Part shown: positions 52,670 through 60,941 of the stretch, piece after piece | Position numbering within the stretch: the first letter of the stretch is position 1 | Layout of the letters: each line of letters starts with the position of its first letter | Assembly (NCBI RefSeq): GCF_010092985.1 | Contig: NZ_CP048106.1 | Location: forward strand, 930,001 to 994,000 | DNA length: 64,000 nucleotides | Origin: Pontibacter pudoricolor | Lineage (GTDB): Bacteria > Bacteroidota > Bacteroidia > Cytophagales > Hymenobacteraceae | Direction: 5' to 3' | The notes under the pieces: model-generated | Told to the model about the DNA's origin: nothing | Databases searched by the model: none | The model's input: the letters and a program-made list of their open reading frames with translations, nothing else | Translations under genes and position numbers: made by a program

Positions 52670-54142
52670 ATGCGAAAAATAGTAGTTGTCGATTACCCAA
52701 AAGACTGGGAAACGAAGATAGAAGATGTAGAAGTTGTGGATGCCCAGACGTACCTGACAGATGCTACTTATACAGATATAAAAAATGCCAGGATCTTTAA
52801 CCTTTGCCGATCCTATAAATACCAGAGTGCCGGTTATTATGTGTCGTTACTGGCCGAAGCACGCGGGCACAAACCAATACCCAGCGTTACCACCATGCAG
52901 GACCTGAAAACCCCAACTATAGCGCGGGCCATTACCATGGAAATAAATGACCTGGTACAGAAAAGCCTGGGCAGGTTAAAGTCAAAAACATTTACGCTGA
53001 GTATCTACTTCGGGCAGAACGTAGCAGAGAAATATGAAAAGCTCTGCAAGCAGCTTCATGATCTTTTTCAAGCGCCGTTGTTACGAGCTCAGTTTGTGTT
53101 TAAGGATGAGTGGGTGCTGCAAAGCATCTCACCAATTCCGGTGACAGATGTGCCGGATAACCATAAACGGTACATGACAAAGTTTGCGAAAGCCTACTTT
53201 GCCCGGCACCGTTTTGCCGGTGCGCGCATTGCCCGTAAAGTCTACGATTTAGCAATTCTGGTAGACCCGGAAGAAAAAGCACCGCCATCAAACGAACGCG
53301 CCATCCAGAATTTCGTAGAGGCAGCAGAACAGCAGGGTTTTTATACCGAACTCATTACCAAAGATGATTACCGCAGGCTTGCCGAGTTTGATGCCTTGTT
53401 TATCCGGGAAACCACGTCGGTAAATCACCATACCTACAAGTTTTCGCGTAAGGCATTTGCTGATGGGTTAGTGGTGATAGATGATCCGTCATCGATACTC
53501 AGGTGTACGAATAAGGTATACCTGGCAGAATTGCTCACGAAAGCGAAAGTACCTGTGCCCAAAACAATGATCATTCATAAGGATAACCGGGAGCAGGTAG
53601 AAGCAGAGTTGGGATTACCGTGCGTACTCAAAAAGCCGGACAGCTCGTTTTCGCAGGGGGTGGTAAAGGCTACGGATACTGAAAGCCTGAAACAGAAACT
53701 GGACGAGATGCTTGCCGATTCAGAGCTGATCATCGGGCAGGAATTTACGCCTACTGATTTTGACTGGCGCATTGGTGTGCTGGATAAACAGCCCTTGTAC
53801 GCCTGCAAATATTTTATGGCCAAAGACCACTGGCAGATCTATAACTGGAATGGTAAGAAGAAACAGGACGAAGAAGGAGATGATGAGGTAGTACCGTTTG
53901 AGGAAGTACCGTTTCATGTGTTGCATACTGCGCTGAAAGCTGCCAACCTGATCGGCGATGGCCTGTATGGCGTGGACATTAAAGAAATAGACGGAAAAGC
54001 GTACGTAATAGAAGTAAACGATAACCCAAGCATTGATTCGGGTTGTGAAGATAAGATCCTAAAAAAAGAACTATATGCTGCTATCATCAAATCCATTAAG
54101 CGACGTATCGACAACCATAAAAACATCAGAACCGATGGCTAG
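52670..54142 (+). CDS. RimK-type ATP-grasp ligase with N-terminal RLAN domain
   Basis: 490 residues. Residues 1-~200 fit the RLAN domain (RimK-like ATP-grasp N-terminal; VVVDYPKDWE, ARIFNLCRSYKYQSAGYYVSLLAEARGH). Residues ~270-485 are an ATP-grasp fold: CTNKVYLAELL, PCVLKKPDSSFSQGVVKA (ATP loop), DFDWRIGVLDKQPLYACKYFM, and the Mg site DIKEIDGKAYVIEVNDNPSID. RimK-like enzymes add amino acids (often Glu) to a carboxyl group through an acyl phosphate. Acceptor and donor here are unknown. It starts 8 bases after the peptidase and overlaps the next gene by 8. Confidence 0.87.
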   Translation: MRKIVVVDYPKDWETKIEDVEVVDAQTYLTDATYTDIKNARIFNLCRSYKYQSAGYYVSLLAEARGHKPIPSVTTMQDLKTPTIARAITMEINDLVQKSLGRLKSKTFTLSIYFGQNVAEKYEKLCKQLHDLFQAPLLRAQFVFKDEWVLQSISPIPVTDVPDNHKRYMTKFAKAYFARHRFAGARIARKVYDLAILVDPEEKAPPSNERAIQNFVEAAEQQGFYTELITKDDYRRLAEFDALFIRETTSVNHHTYKFSRKAFADGLVVIDDPSSILRCTNKVYLAELLTKAKVPVPKTMIIHKDNREQVEAELGLPCVLKKPDSSFSQGVVKATDTESLKQKLDEMLADSELIIGQEFTPTDFDWRIGVLDKQPLYACKYFMAKDHWQIYNWNGKKKQDEEGDDEVVPFEEVPFHVLHTALKAANLIGDGLYGVDIKEIDGKAYVIEVNDNPSIDSGCEDKILKKELYAAIIKSIKRRIDNHKNIRTDG

Positions 54143-55397
54143 CCCACAACCTAAACGCACCCTGCACTTGTTCGAAGGCTTCGGCGTGGAGCTGGAATAC
54201 ATGATCGTAAGCAAAAAGGACTTACGTGTGCTGCCCATCACGGATAAGCTCATTTATGATGAAGTGGGTGCCTATATTTCTGATGTAGAGTTTGGTGATA
54301 TTGCCTGGTCTAACGAACTGGTACTGCATGTGGTAGAACTGAAAACGCAGGGGCCTGTAAAGTCGCTGGAAGGATTGCACTGCAAATTCCAGGAGCATGT
54401 GCAGAAGATTAACCAGATGCTGGAAAAGTATGATGCCATGCTGCTGCCAACAGGAGCACACCCAACCATGAACCCGGATACCGATACACAACTATGGCCG
54501 CATGAACATAATGCGGTATATGAAGCGTATAACCGCATTTTTAATTGTAAAGGTCATGGCTGGGCAAACCTGCAAAGCACGCATTTAAACCTGCCTTTTG
54601 CCAACGACGACGAATTTGCAAAACTGCACGCTGCCATTCGTTTTGTGTTGCCAATACTACCTGCATTAAGCGCATCTTCTCCTATTATGGATGGGAAAGT
54701 AACCGGTATGTTTGATTCCCGTCTGGAAGTTTACCGCCATAACCAGGGCAAAATCCCTAGTATAACCGGTAAGGTTGTTCCGGAACCGGTGTTCAGTAAA
54801 AAGGATTACGAAGAGCAGATACTGAATAAAATGTATGCCGATGTGGCGCCTCATGACCCGGAAGGAGTATTGCAGGAGGAATTCCTGAATTCGCGCGGTG
54901 CGATAGCTCGTTTCGAGCGTAATACGATAGAGATCCGCCTATTGGATATTCAGGAAAGCCCGGTAGCTGACATGGCTATAGTTCAGGCAACGGTGTCGGT
55001 GATACAGGCATTGATCGGGGAGCGCTGGGTAAAGTTGCAGGAGTTAATGGCATTTGATGAAAACAGGCTTTCCAGGATACTGGTGCAGGTTATCTCTAAC
55101 GGCCAGGAAACGATACTTACAGATCAGGAATTTTTGAGCTGCTTCGGATTTGAGTGTAAGGGGAACTGTACGGCAGGCGAACTATGGCGCCACCTCGCTA
55201 ATGAATGTATCAATTTGGAGGAACAACCGGAAGTACAGCACGCCCTTAATGTTATCTTATCGAGAGGCAACCTGGCTAAGCGTATTTTGGATGCGACTAA
55301 GTTAAACCCTGATACTAAAACTATCGAAAAAGTATACACCCAACTGGCGCAATGCCTGCAAAAGGGAGGTTTGTTTTTACCTGAAAAACCATGCTAA
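54135..55397 (+). CDS. GCS2-like carboxylate-amine ligase (glutamate-cysteine ligase family 2)
   Basis: 420 residues from ATG 54135 (MASPQPKRTLHLF); a start 20 codons upstream would lie deep in the ligase gene. Glutamine-synthetase-like fold: FEGFGVELEYMIV (metal Glu), LLPTGAHPTMNPDTDTQLWPH, HGWANLQSTHLNLPF, FERNTIEIRLLDIQESP. This family joins an amine to a glutamyl side-chain carboxylate with ATP, as in gamma-glutamylcysteine synthesis, but this branch is distinct from GshA. It overlaps both neighbours, implying a shared pathway. Confidence 0.85.
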   Translation: MASPQPKRTLHLFEGFGVELEYMIVSKKDLRVLPITDKLIYDEVGAYISDVEFGDIAWSNELVLHVVELKTQGPVKSLEGLHCKFQEHVQKINQMLEKYDAMLLPTGAHPTMNPDTDTQLWPHEHNAVYEAYNRIFNCKGHGWANLQSTHLNLPFANDDEFAKLHAAIRFVLPILPALSASSPIMDGKVTGMFDSRLEVYRHNQGKIPSITGKVVPEPVFSKKDYEEQILNKMYADVAPHDPEGVLQEEFLNSRGAIARFERNTIEIRLLDIQESPVADMAIVQATVSVIQALIGERWVKLQELMAFDENRLSRILVQVISNGQETILTDQEFLSCFGFECKGNCTAGELWRHLANECINLEEQPEVQHALNVILSRGNLAKRILDATKLNPDTKTIEKVYTQLAQCLQKGGLFLPEKPC

Positions 55398-56122
55398 AAC
55401 TAGTGCTTACCTGCGAACACGGCGGCAACCAGGTACCAGCAGTCTATACTTCATTTTTTGAAGGCAAAGAATCACAACTGTCTTCGCACGAAGGCTATGA
55501 CATTGGTGCACTGGAGCTGTTCCGTGAACTGGAGCCCCTGGCTGATAAAACCTTTTATTCTCAAACCACTCGTTTGCTGGTTGAATTAAACCGGTCGTTG
55601 CACCATGCCAAATTGTTTTCGGATGTCACCAGGCAGTTGCACGATAATAATAAATCGGCCATCCTAAAAGAGTATTATTTCCCGTACCGGGAGCAGGTAG
55701 AGCATTTTATTCATGATTTTATAATGGCCGGAAGGCAGGTGCTGCACATAGCAGTGCATAGTTTTACGCCCGAGCTGAATGGTGAGACAAGAGAAACAGA
55801 TATCGGTTTGCTTTATGACCCGAAGCGCAACCTGGAACAAACGATCTGCCGCCGTTGGAAACAGGAATTTCAGAACGCAGATAAAGATTTGCTCGTGCGG
55901 TTTAACTATCCCTATCTCGGAATATCAGATGGATTCCCAACGTATCTGCGCCGCAAATTTACAGATGAACAATACATTGGCGTTGAACTGGAAGTAAATC
56001 AGAAATTCTATACTGGTAGCCCGGAAAAGTGGGAACATGTGAAGCAAACAATCTATAGTTCGCTGCAGAATACGCTCACCCATTTCCGGCCGGAACTGCA
56101 TGAAGAAGAGGAGGAACTATAG
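55391..56122 (+). CDS. N-formylglutamate amidohydrolase-like enzyme
   Basis: 243 residues. FGase-family motifs: LTCEHGGNQVPAVY with a putative metal His, SHEGYDIGAL, LVELNRSLHHAKLFS, HIAVHSFTPELNG. Homologues include HutG of histidine degradation, but no hut genes are present; its overlap of 7 bases with the ligase gene points to hydrolysis of an amide made by the cluster, or of a related glutamyl compound. Cytosolic; last gene of the unit. Confidence 0.83.
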   Translation: MLKLVLTCEHGGNQVPAVYTSFFEGKESQLSSHEGYDIGALELFRELEPLADKTFYSQTTRLLVELNRSLHHAKLFSDVTRQLHDNNKSAILKEYYFPYREQVEHFIHDFIMAGRQVLHIAVHSFTPELNGETRETDIGLLYDPKRNLEQTICRRWKQEFQNADKDLLVRFNYPYLGISDGFPTYLRRKFTDEQYIGVELEVNQKFYTGSPEKWEHVKQTIYSSLQNTLTHFRPELHEEEEEL

Positions 56123-56369
56123 TTTAAAATCACCTTATCAAAAGCAGACCGTATCTTGCAGCCATAGCCTTCACGCGGTCTATTTATAGTTACCACTTTT
56201 TATAACGATCATATTTAAGTGCGAGCCTGATGAATTGGTTTCGTAACTTTATGAACTATATTTAAATACTACAACAAATTTAAATCATATATAGTATGAT
56301 GTAACAGTGAGCCCTTACAATGCAACTACACTTAAATTGTTATTAATTACCACATAATCCCTTTTTACT

Positions 56370-56978
56370 ATGAAATTTAGAAATCTACTCCAATTAGTTT
56401 TTGTTTTGATTGCCGGTCAGTTACTCTTTGCATGTAACTCCGCAAAATACTACGAATTTGCCGCCCACAAGCAGGCTCCTTATTACGAAGCAAAACAGAA
56501 ACAAGCACCAGCAGCTACAGCCGAAGAAACACAGAGCCTGACGCAAATAGCCATGACTGCTGCAGAAGAAAAAGCAACGACCACAAAGGCTGAAGCGCCG
56601 GCTTTAGAAGCATCTCTTGAAAGTAAAGCAGTTAAACTGCCTGCAAAACTGGCACCGGTAGCACCTGCAACGGTTGAAAATGCCACTGCTGAGAAAATAG
56701 TTACGGAAGCAGAAGCGTTGGACCTTGTAAAAGAGCGGGTTGCCACCATGACGAAAGCTGAGAAGAAAGAGCTCAAAAATGATCTGAGAGAAGCACTGAA
56801 ACAGGGCGGATCGAGAACATCTATAGTTGAGATCATCCTGGCAGTTCTGCTGCCACCACTTGCAGTGTTCCTGCACGATGGCATCGGTACATCTTTCTGG
56901 ATAAGCCTTATCCTGACGTTGTTGTTCTGGATACCGGGTGTGATCTATGCCTTACTGGTAGTTACTGATACGATCTAG
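56370..56978 (+). CDS. Lipoprotein with C-terminal YqaE/Pmp3 membrane domain
   Basis: 202 residues in three parts: a lipoprotein signal with Cys22 in QLLFAC; an Ala/Lys/Glu-rich, probably extended or coiled stretch (~25-150); and a YqaE/Pmp3 proteolipid domain (~152-200, VEIILAVLLPPLAVFLHDG ... WIPGVIYALLVV) with two transmembrane helices. Stand-alone Pmp3 proteins have ~50 residues and affect membrane potential under salt stress. Here the module is tethered at both ends, so it would sit in the inner membrane with a periplasmic linker. A palindromic terminator follows. -7-like TAACTTTA lies ~125 bases upstream. Confidence 0.82.
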   Translation: MKFRNLLQLVFVLIAGQLLFACNSAKYYEFAAHKQAPYYEAKQKQAPAATAEETQSLTQIAMTAAEEKATTTKAEAPALEASLESKAVKLPAKLAPVAPATVENATAEKIVTEAEALDLVKERVATMTKAEKKELKNDLREALKQGGSRTSIVEIILAVLLPPLAVFLHDGIGTSFWISLILTLLFWIPGVIYALLVVTDTI

Positions 56979-57008
56979 CGTAAGACTTCTTAAGTCGGAA
57001 AACTATAG

Positions 57009-57034
57009 AAAAGCACCTGCAGAGGTGCTTTTCC
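57009..57034 (+). terminator. Terminator of the YqaE lipoprotein gene
   Basis: Stem AAAAGCACCT / AGGTGCTTTT with a GCAG loop, 30 bases after the stop. A smaller hairpin GACTT-CTT-AAGTC precedes it (56984-56996). Confidence 0.85.
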
Positions 57035-57138
57035 TGTTTAAAGTGATTTTGTAAATTAACCCTAAACCAGTGGGAGTAAAGATCGTTTTATAGTTAGTAT
57101 TTATAGTGTGAGCAACACAAGTAAAATACCTCATTACC

Positions 57139-58083
57139 ATGGACTACAAGGACTATTATAAGATATTGGGTGTATCTAAAACAGCAACACAGGCTGAGAT
57201 AAAAAAGGCTTACCGCACCCTTGCCAAAAAATATCACCCTGATAAAAACAAAGGCGATAAAGCAGCAGAGGATAAATTTAAAGATATAAGTGAAGCATAC
57301 GAAGTTGTAGGCGACGAAGAAAAGCGTAAACAGTACGACCAGTTAGGCTCTAACTGGCGCCAGTACCAGAATGCCGGTGGAAGAGGGGGCCAGCATGAAT
57401 ATTATGGCGGTCAGCCGGGCGGTGGAGGTTTCCGTGGGTTTGAAGGCGACCCTGATATGTTTGGCGGTGGCTTTTCAGATTTCTTCCAGCAGTTTTTTGG
57501 CGGAGGAGGTGGTTTTGGTCAGCAGCAGGGCAGAGGCACCAGAGGACAGGCCGCTAAAGGGCAGGACTACGAAGCCGAAATGGAAATTACGTTGCAGGAA
57601 GCTTACCATGGAACATCGCGCTTACTTAACCTGCATAACCAGCAACTACGCATTACAACCAAACCAGGTGTTGCCGATGGTCAGGTACTTAAAATAAAGG
57701 GCAAAGGAGCTCCAGCAGCAGGGGGCAGAACGGCCGGGGACCTGTTCATTAAAATTTTCGTTAAGCCGGATCCGAAGTTTGAGCGCAGAGGCAGTGATTT
57801 ATATACCACTTTACCTGTTGATTTATATACAGCCATACTGGGCGGTGATGCTCATGTGCAGACACTGACAGGACAGTTAAAACTAAAAATACCAGCCGGA
57901 ACTCAAAACGATAAAACACTGCGTTTACGGGGAAAAGGCATGCCTGTATATGGCAAACCTGACCAGCACGGTGACCTTTACGTAAAAATTATAGTTGAGC
58001 TGCCAATACATATAAGTGATGAAGAAAGGAACCTGCTGGAAAAACTGCGGGACCTGCAAAAGGCAAAAGCAACAGCACGATAA
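57139..58083 (+). CDS. CbpA-type J-domain co-chaperone (DnaJ without zinc fingers)
   Basis: 314 residues. The J domain (3-68) has His33-Pro34-Asp35, required to stimulate DnaK ATPase. A Gly/Phe-rich linker (~75-135) follows, then the two C-terminal substrate-binding beta domains (~145-305). The four CxxCxGxG zinc motifs of DnaJ are absent, placing it with CbpA. In proteobacteria cbpA is followed by the inhibitor cbpM; here a small gene of different sequence takes that place. Confidence 0.92.
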   Translation: MDYKDYYKILGVSKTATQAEIKKAYRTLAKKYHPDKNKGDKAAEDKFKDISEAYEVVGDEEKRKQYDQLGSNWRQYQNAGGRGGQHEYYGGQPGGGGFRGFEGDPDMFGGGFSDFFQQFFGGGGGFGQQQGRGTRGQAAKGQDYEAEMEITLQEAYHGTSRLLNLHNQQLRITTKPGVADGQVLKIKGKGAPAAGGRTAGDLFIKIFVKPDPKFERRGSDLYTTLPVDLYTAILGGDAHVQTLTGQLKLKIPAGTQNDKTLRLRGKGMPVYGKPDQHGDLYVKIIVELPIHISDEERNLLEKLRDLQKAKATAR

Positions 58084-58105
58084 AGTAACCTCTAATACCT
58101 GAGCA

Positions 58106-58465
58106 ATGATGTTAGCAACCTTAGAACAATTACAGTACAATAGCCTGATAGATGGTTTCCTGGATAGCGTAGCAGAACGTAACCTGAAATTTTATGCCAG
58201 CGACCTGCTGGAAAAGCATGGTTGCCAGAGCCACGAAGAGCTGGGTCAGGCTGTAAAACGTGCCACAGAGGTTTGTAGTTGCCTGCAATTACCGCTTCAG
58301 GAGAATATTAAGGCTGTTTATAGGGCACAAAACGGACAAGTGGTGCAGGACTGGCGCTTATCGCCGATGGCTTATATGCTGCTCGTAATTAATGCTGACT
58401 CCCGGAACGAATTGGTAGCGCACCTGCAGGTAGAATTAATTAAACGCGCGCTTCACCAGGAGTAG
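58106..58465 (+). CDS. Small protein next to the CbpA homologue, unknown function
   Basis: 119 residues, 22 bases after the J-protein gene. It takes the place of cbpM but lacks the MerR-like CbpM pattern. The second half (DWRLSPMAYMLLVINADSRN) faintly recalls DinD/BRO-type proteins (a W-LS--AYL---NAD-R pattern), which I treat as a hint only. Its last 26 bases overlap the convergent pseudouridine synthase gene. Confidence 0.7.
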   Translation: MMLATLEQLQYNSLIDGFLDSVAERNLKFYASDLLEKHGCQSHEELGQAVKRATEVCSCLQLPLQENIKAVYRAQNGQVVQDWRLSPMAYMLLVINADSRNELVAHLQVELIKRALHQE

Positions 58466-59201
58466 TAGCTATAGTTGGCGGCAGTGCGGCCTTGTTTTCC
58501 ATTAAAGCTTCTTCCCAGTTAAACATACAGCATAACCTGGCCATGTTTGGTGAAAAAGGGGCATTGAGGTAAACAGGCTCGCTGGTGAACGGGTGCGTAA
58601 AAGTAAGGACTGATGCGTGGAGATTCATGCATGAGCTGTTCAGTTCTTCCAAAAACATCTTGTTATGGCGCCAGTCGCCGTGCTTTTTATCACCCACTAT
58701 ATAATGCCTGATATGTGCAAAATGCTTGCGTATCTGGTGCATGCGGCCAGTCTCGGGTGTAACCTGTACCAAACTATAACGGGCAGTGCTGTACCGGCCC
58801 ACTGGTATCGGTAACTCTATAGTTGCTATGCGTTTATAGTGTGTAACGGCGTCCTGCGCTTCCTTATGCTGATGGTCTTTATCCGGGCGGATGGGGTTAT
58901 CTATAGTTGCGGCTTCGGGTGTATAGCCACGTACAATGGCATAATACATTTTCCCGGTTTCCCGGTTCTCAAACTGCTTTACAAGCGGGGCTGCGGCTTC
59001 AGAAGATTTGGCAAATAACAGAACACCGGAAGTCCCACGGTCCAGGCGGTGCACAGCGTATACTTTATGGCCCAGCTGGTCGCGAAGCATTTGCAGGGCA
59101 AACTCTTTTTTCTCTTCGGCTATACGGGTGCGGTGTACCAGTAATCCATGTGGTTTATTAATCGCCACATAGTGTTCGTCTTCAAAAATAATATCCAGCA
59201 C
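58440..59201 (-). CDS. RluA-family tRNA/rRNA pseudouridine synthase (TruC-like)
   Basis: 253 residues starting at GTG (59201). Catalytic Asp54 in HRLDRGTSG; INKPHGLLVH at the N-terminus and ETGRMHQIRKHFAHIRHYIVGD near the middle are RluA-family signatures. There is no S4 domain, and the short length fits TruC (tRNA U65) better than RluC/RluD; exact target unproven. Its promoter box TACCTTTG lies 22 bases upstream on the minus strand. Confidence 0.88.
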   Translation of the reverse strand: MLDIIFEDEHYVAINKPHGLLVHRTRIAEEKKEFALQMLRDQLGHKVYAVHRLDRGTSGVLLFAKSSEAAAPLVKQFENRETGKMYYAIVRGYTPEAATIDNPIRPDKDHQHKEAQDAVTHYKRIATIELPIPVGRYSTARYSLVQVTPETGRMHQIRKHFAHIRHYIVGDKKHGDWRHNKMFLEELNSSCMNLHASVLTFTHPFTSEPVYLNAPFSPNMARLCCMFNWEEALMENKAALPPTIATTPGEARV

Positions 59202-59222
59202 AGTCTAAACTTCTTAAAGCAG

Positions 59223-59230
59223 CAAAGGTA
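59223..59230 (-). promoter_or_regulatory. -7 promoter box (TACCTTTG on minus strand) of the pseudouridine synthase
   Basis: Exact TAnnTTTG match on the minus strand, 21 bases before the GTG start. Confidence 0.5.
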
Positions 59231-59362
59231 ATGATTATCTATAGTTTGGCATTAGCAACAATGGGTTTGTAACTATAGTTTATTAAGATCAGACCATAAA
59301 TTTTAATAAAAAATGCGGGAGGCAAAAAGCTAAACAGTAACTTTACATTACCTACAAACTAT

Positions 59363-59563
59363 ATGGCTTTAGCATTTAACAACCTCCGTAAAGGAAATAA
59401 ATACAGACTTTGCAATCACGGCGAAGTGTTTGAGTTTTGGGTGATAGATATTGATGAAGAAAACACATACCGCCTGAAAGACCTGCATACTTTAGACATT
59501 TACATGTTGCACGAGCTTATACAATTTGGCAAGGGCAAAGATTACGACCTGCAGGAACTATAG
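59363..59563 (+). CDS. Small conserved-looking hypothetical protein
   Basis: 66 residues, acidic/aromatic, predicted beta-rich (GNKYRLCNHGEVFEFWVIDI), reading like a compact SH3- or PilZ-sized barrel. No family recognised. A -7-like TAACTTTA lies ~20 bases upstream. Ordered composition and promoter position support a real gene. Confidence 0.6.
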   Translation: MALAFNNLRKGNKYRLCNHGEVFEFWVIDIDEENTYRLKDLHTLDIYMLHELIQFGKGKDYDLQEL

Positions 59564-59564
59564 T

Positions 59565-59825
59565 TCAGGCCCGGTTTACTTTGCCTTTCAGGTCCCAATG
59601 GCTTTTAAGTATCTGCTGACTGCCTGGTTTACGTACAATTTTCCGCACATATCTTTCTCCCGTAATAGCCCCGTCCGGACGGCGCGTACCAATAAATAAC
59701 GTTACCGGCTCGCCAAATTCGTTCGTTAAAAAGGTCAGATCTTTGCCAAGCATTTTATCATCTATTCGTGCATCCGGTGCATGTGTTTTCTGCAAAAAAT
59801 ATGCTATCTTTTTGTTGAGCGCCAT
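59565..59825 (-). CDS. Small hypothetical protein
   Basis: 86 residues from the ATG at 59825 (MALNKKIAYFLQ); an earlier ATG adds 7 residues and is less likely because MALNK follows a promoter-like AT-rich stretch. Basic, mixed alpha/beta (GEPVTLFIGTRRPDGAITGERYVR). No known domain. Convergent with the 66-residue gene, 1 base between stops. Confidence 0.6.
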   Translation of the reverse strand: MALNKKIAYFLQKTHAPDARIDDKMLGKDLTFLTNEFGEPVTLFIGTRRPDGAITGERYVRKIVRKPGSQQILKSHWDLKGKVNRA

Positions 59826-60006
59826 GCTTTTTATACGCAGCTGCAAGGCTTTAGATCCTTTTAAACTATAAGTGGCTGGCTGATATTACACCAAAAAAGT
59901 ACAAAATTTACGGTAACATGAAGTTGCCATTAGTAAATAACAGCACAAAAATTTATAAAACCGGTATACCTAAATGTAAGGTTTGAAATGAACTATACAA
60001 GATGCT

Positions 60007-60426
60007 ATGGAAATAATAAAAGATAAGAGGCAACTGGATGCTCCACATGTAGCCGATTTTTTAGAGCTCTATAGTTGTGAAGATGATACAATTCTGCTTG
60101 CTGACTGGTCCGGCGTGGTAGATGCAACCAGGGCACGAAAAGGATGTAATGCTGTACTTGATACATTACAGGAGAGGCCGCACACAAAAATCTTAAACAA
60201 CAACACCAAAGTGACAGGGCATTATCCGGGTGCTATTAACTGGGTTGGTAAAGTCTGGTTCCCGAGTATGTATGATCTGGGGACACGGTATTTTGCGTGG
60301 GTTTATTCGCCGGCTATTTATACGCAGTTGAGTACAGATGAAATAATAAAATTGAGTTCTAAGGTAGAAATCCAGACGTTTTACCAGGTAACAGACGCAT
60401 GGGACTGGCTGATTTCAATTCCTTAA
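60007..60426 (+). CDS. Hypothetical protein, STAS/SpoIIAA-like fold possible
   Basis: 139 residues. The pattern ILLADWSGVVDATRARKGCNAVL, then KILNNNTKVTGHYPGAI, recalls the STAS-like family of Bacteroidota in which a beta strand is followed by helices and an asparagine-rich turn. No catalytic residues evident. The assignment is by pattern only. Single gene. Confidence 0.6.
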   Translation: MEIIKDKRQLDAPHVADFLELYSCEDDTILLADWSGVVDATRARKGCNAVLDTLQERPHTKILNNNTKVTGHYPGAINWVGKVWFPSMYDLGTRYFAWVYSPAIYTQLSTDEIIKLSSKVEIQTFYQVTDAWDWLISIP

Positions 60427-60539
60427 AAAGCGCTGACCTATAGTTGCATTAACCTAACAATCCTAAAGGAAAAGACTTTATAACAATAGTCAACACAGCC
60501 GCAAACTATACGTATAGCTGTACATAAATATAGCATATC

Positions 60540-60818
60540 ATGCAATCGAACGACAATCATTACTTTGTATACATTTGCGGAGGCCAACCCGATAAAAACC
60601 TGCAGATTGGTACTGCAGGCAACCTGCAACAACACTTGCAGCAAATGCAGCCGCAAAACGACACCCAACCTAAAAAACTTGTTTATTACGAGCACTACGA
60701 CCGCGAAGCCATGGCACTTGCCCGCGAAAGACAGATAAAAGAGAGCAGTCCGAACGATAATTATCGGCTTATAGAGTCCATGAACCCGAACTGGCTTGAC
60801 CTGAGCGATCTGCTTTAA
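60540..60818 (+). CDS. Degenerate GIY-YIG domain protein
   Basis: 92 residues, the size of a stand-alone GIY-YIG endonuclease of the UPF0213/YhbQ type. The GIY half reads FVYICGG and the YIG half LQIGTAGNL; KLVYYEHYDREAMALARERQIK and NPNWLDL match the rest of the family. The Arg usual after the YIG motif is replaced (NLQQHL), and YIG is QIG, so nuclease activity may be lost. Confidence 0.8.
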   Translation: MQSNDNHYFVYICGGQPDKNLQIGTAGNLQQHLQQMQPQNDTQPKKLVYYEHYDREAMALARERQIKESSPNDNYRLIESMNPNWLDLSDLL

Positions 60819-60897
60819 CCAATTTCCGGCAATTTAAAATCAGTTGTAACTATTACCGGCCGATGGCAGAAAACCGGGTTGGGGCGGGTATTTTTTG

Positions 60898-60905
60898 TAC
60901 CTTTG
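60898..60905 (+). promoter_or_regulatory. -7 promoter box (TACCTTTG) of the CDF transporter gene
   Basis: Exact TAnnTTTG match, 36 bases before the ATG at 60942. A ten-codon ORF (starting ATGAGC near 60924) ends inside the transporter gene and is probably incidental. Confidence 0.5.
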
Positions 60906-60941
60906 TGTTACATCTTTTTTATAAATGAGCCTTAACTCCGG

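Noticed and set aside
54075..54134. Longer N-terminus for the GCS2-like ligase
   Set aside because: It would overlap the ATP-grasp gene by 68 bases and adds a Ser/Thr-rich stretch without family similarity; ATG at 54135 gives the usual 8-base overlap.
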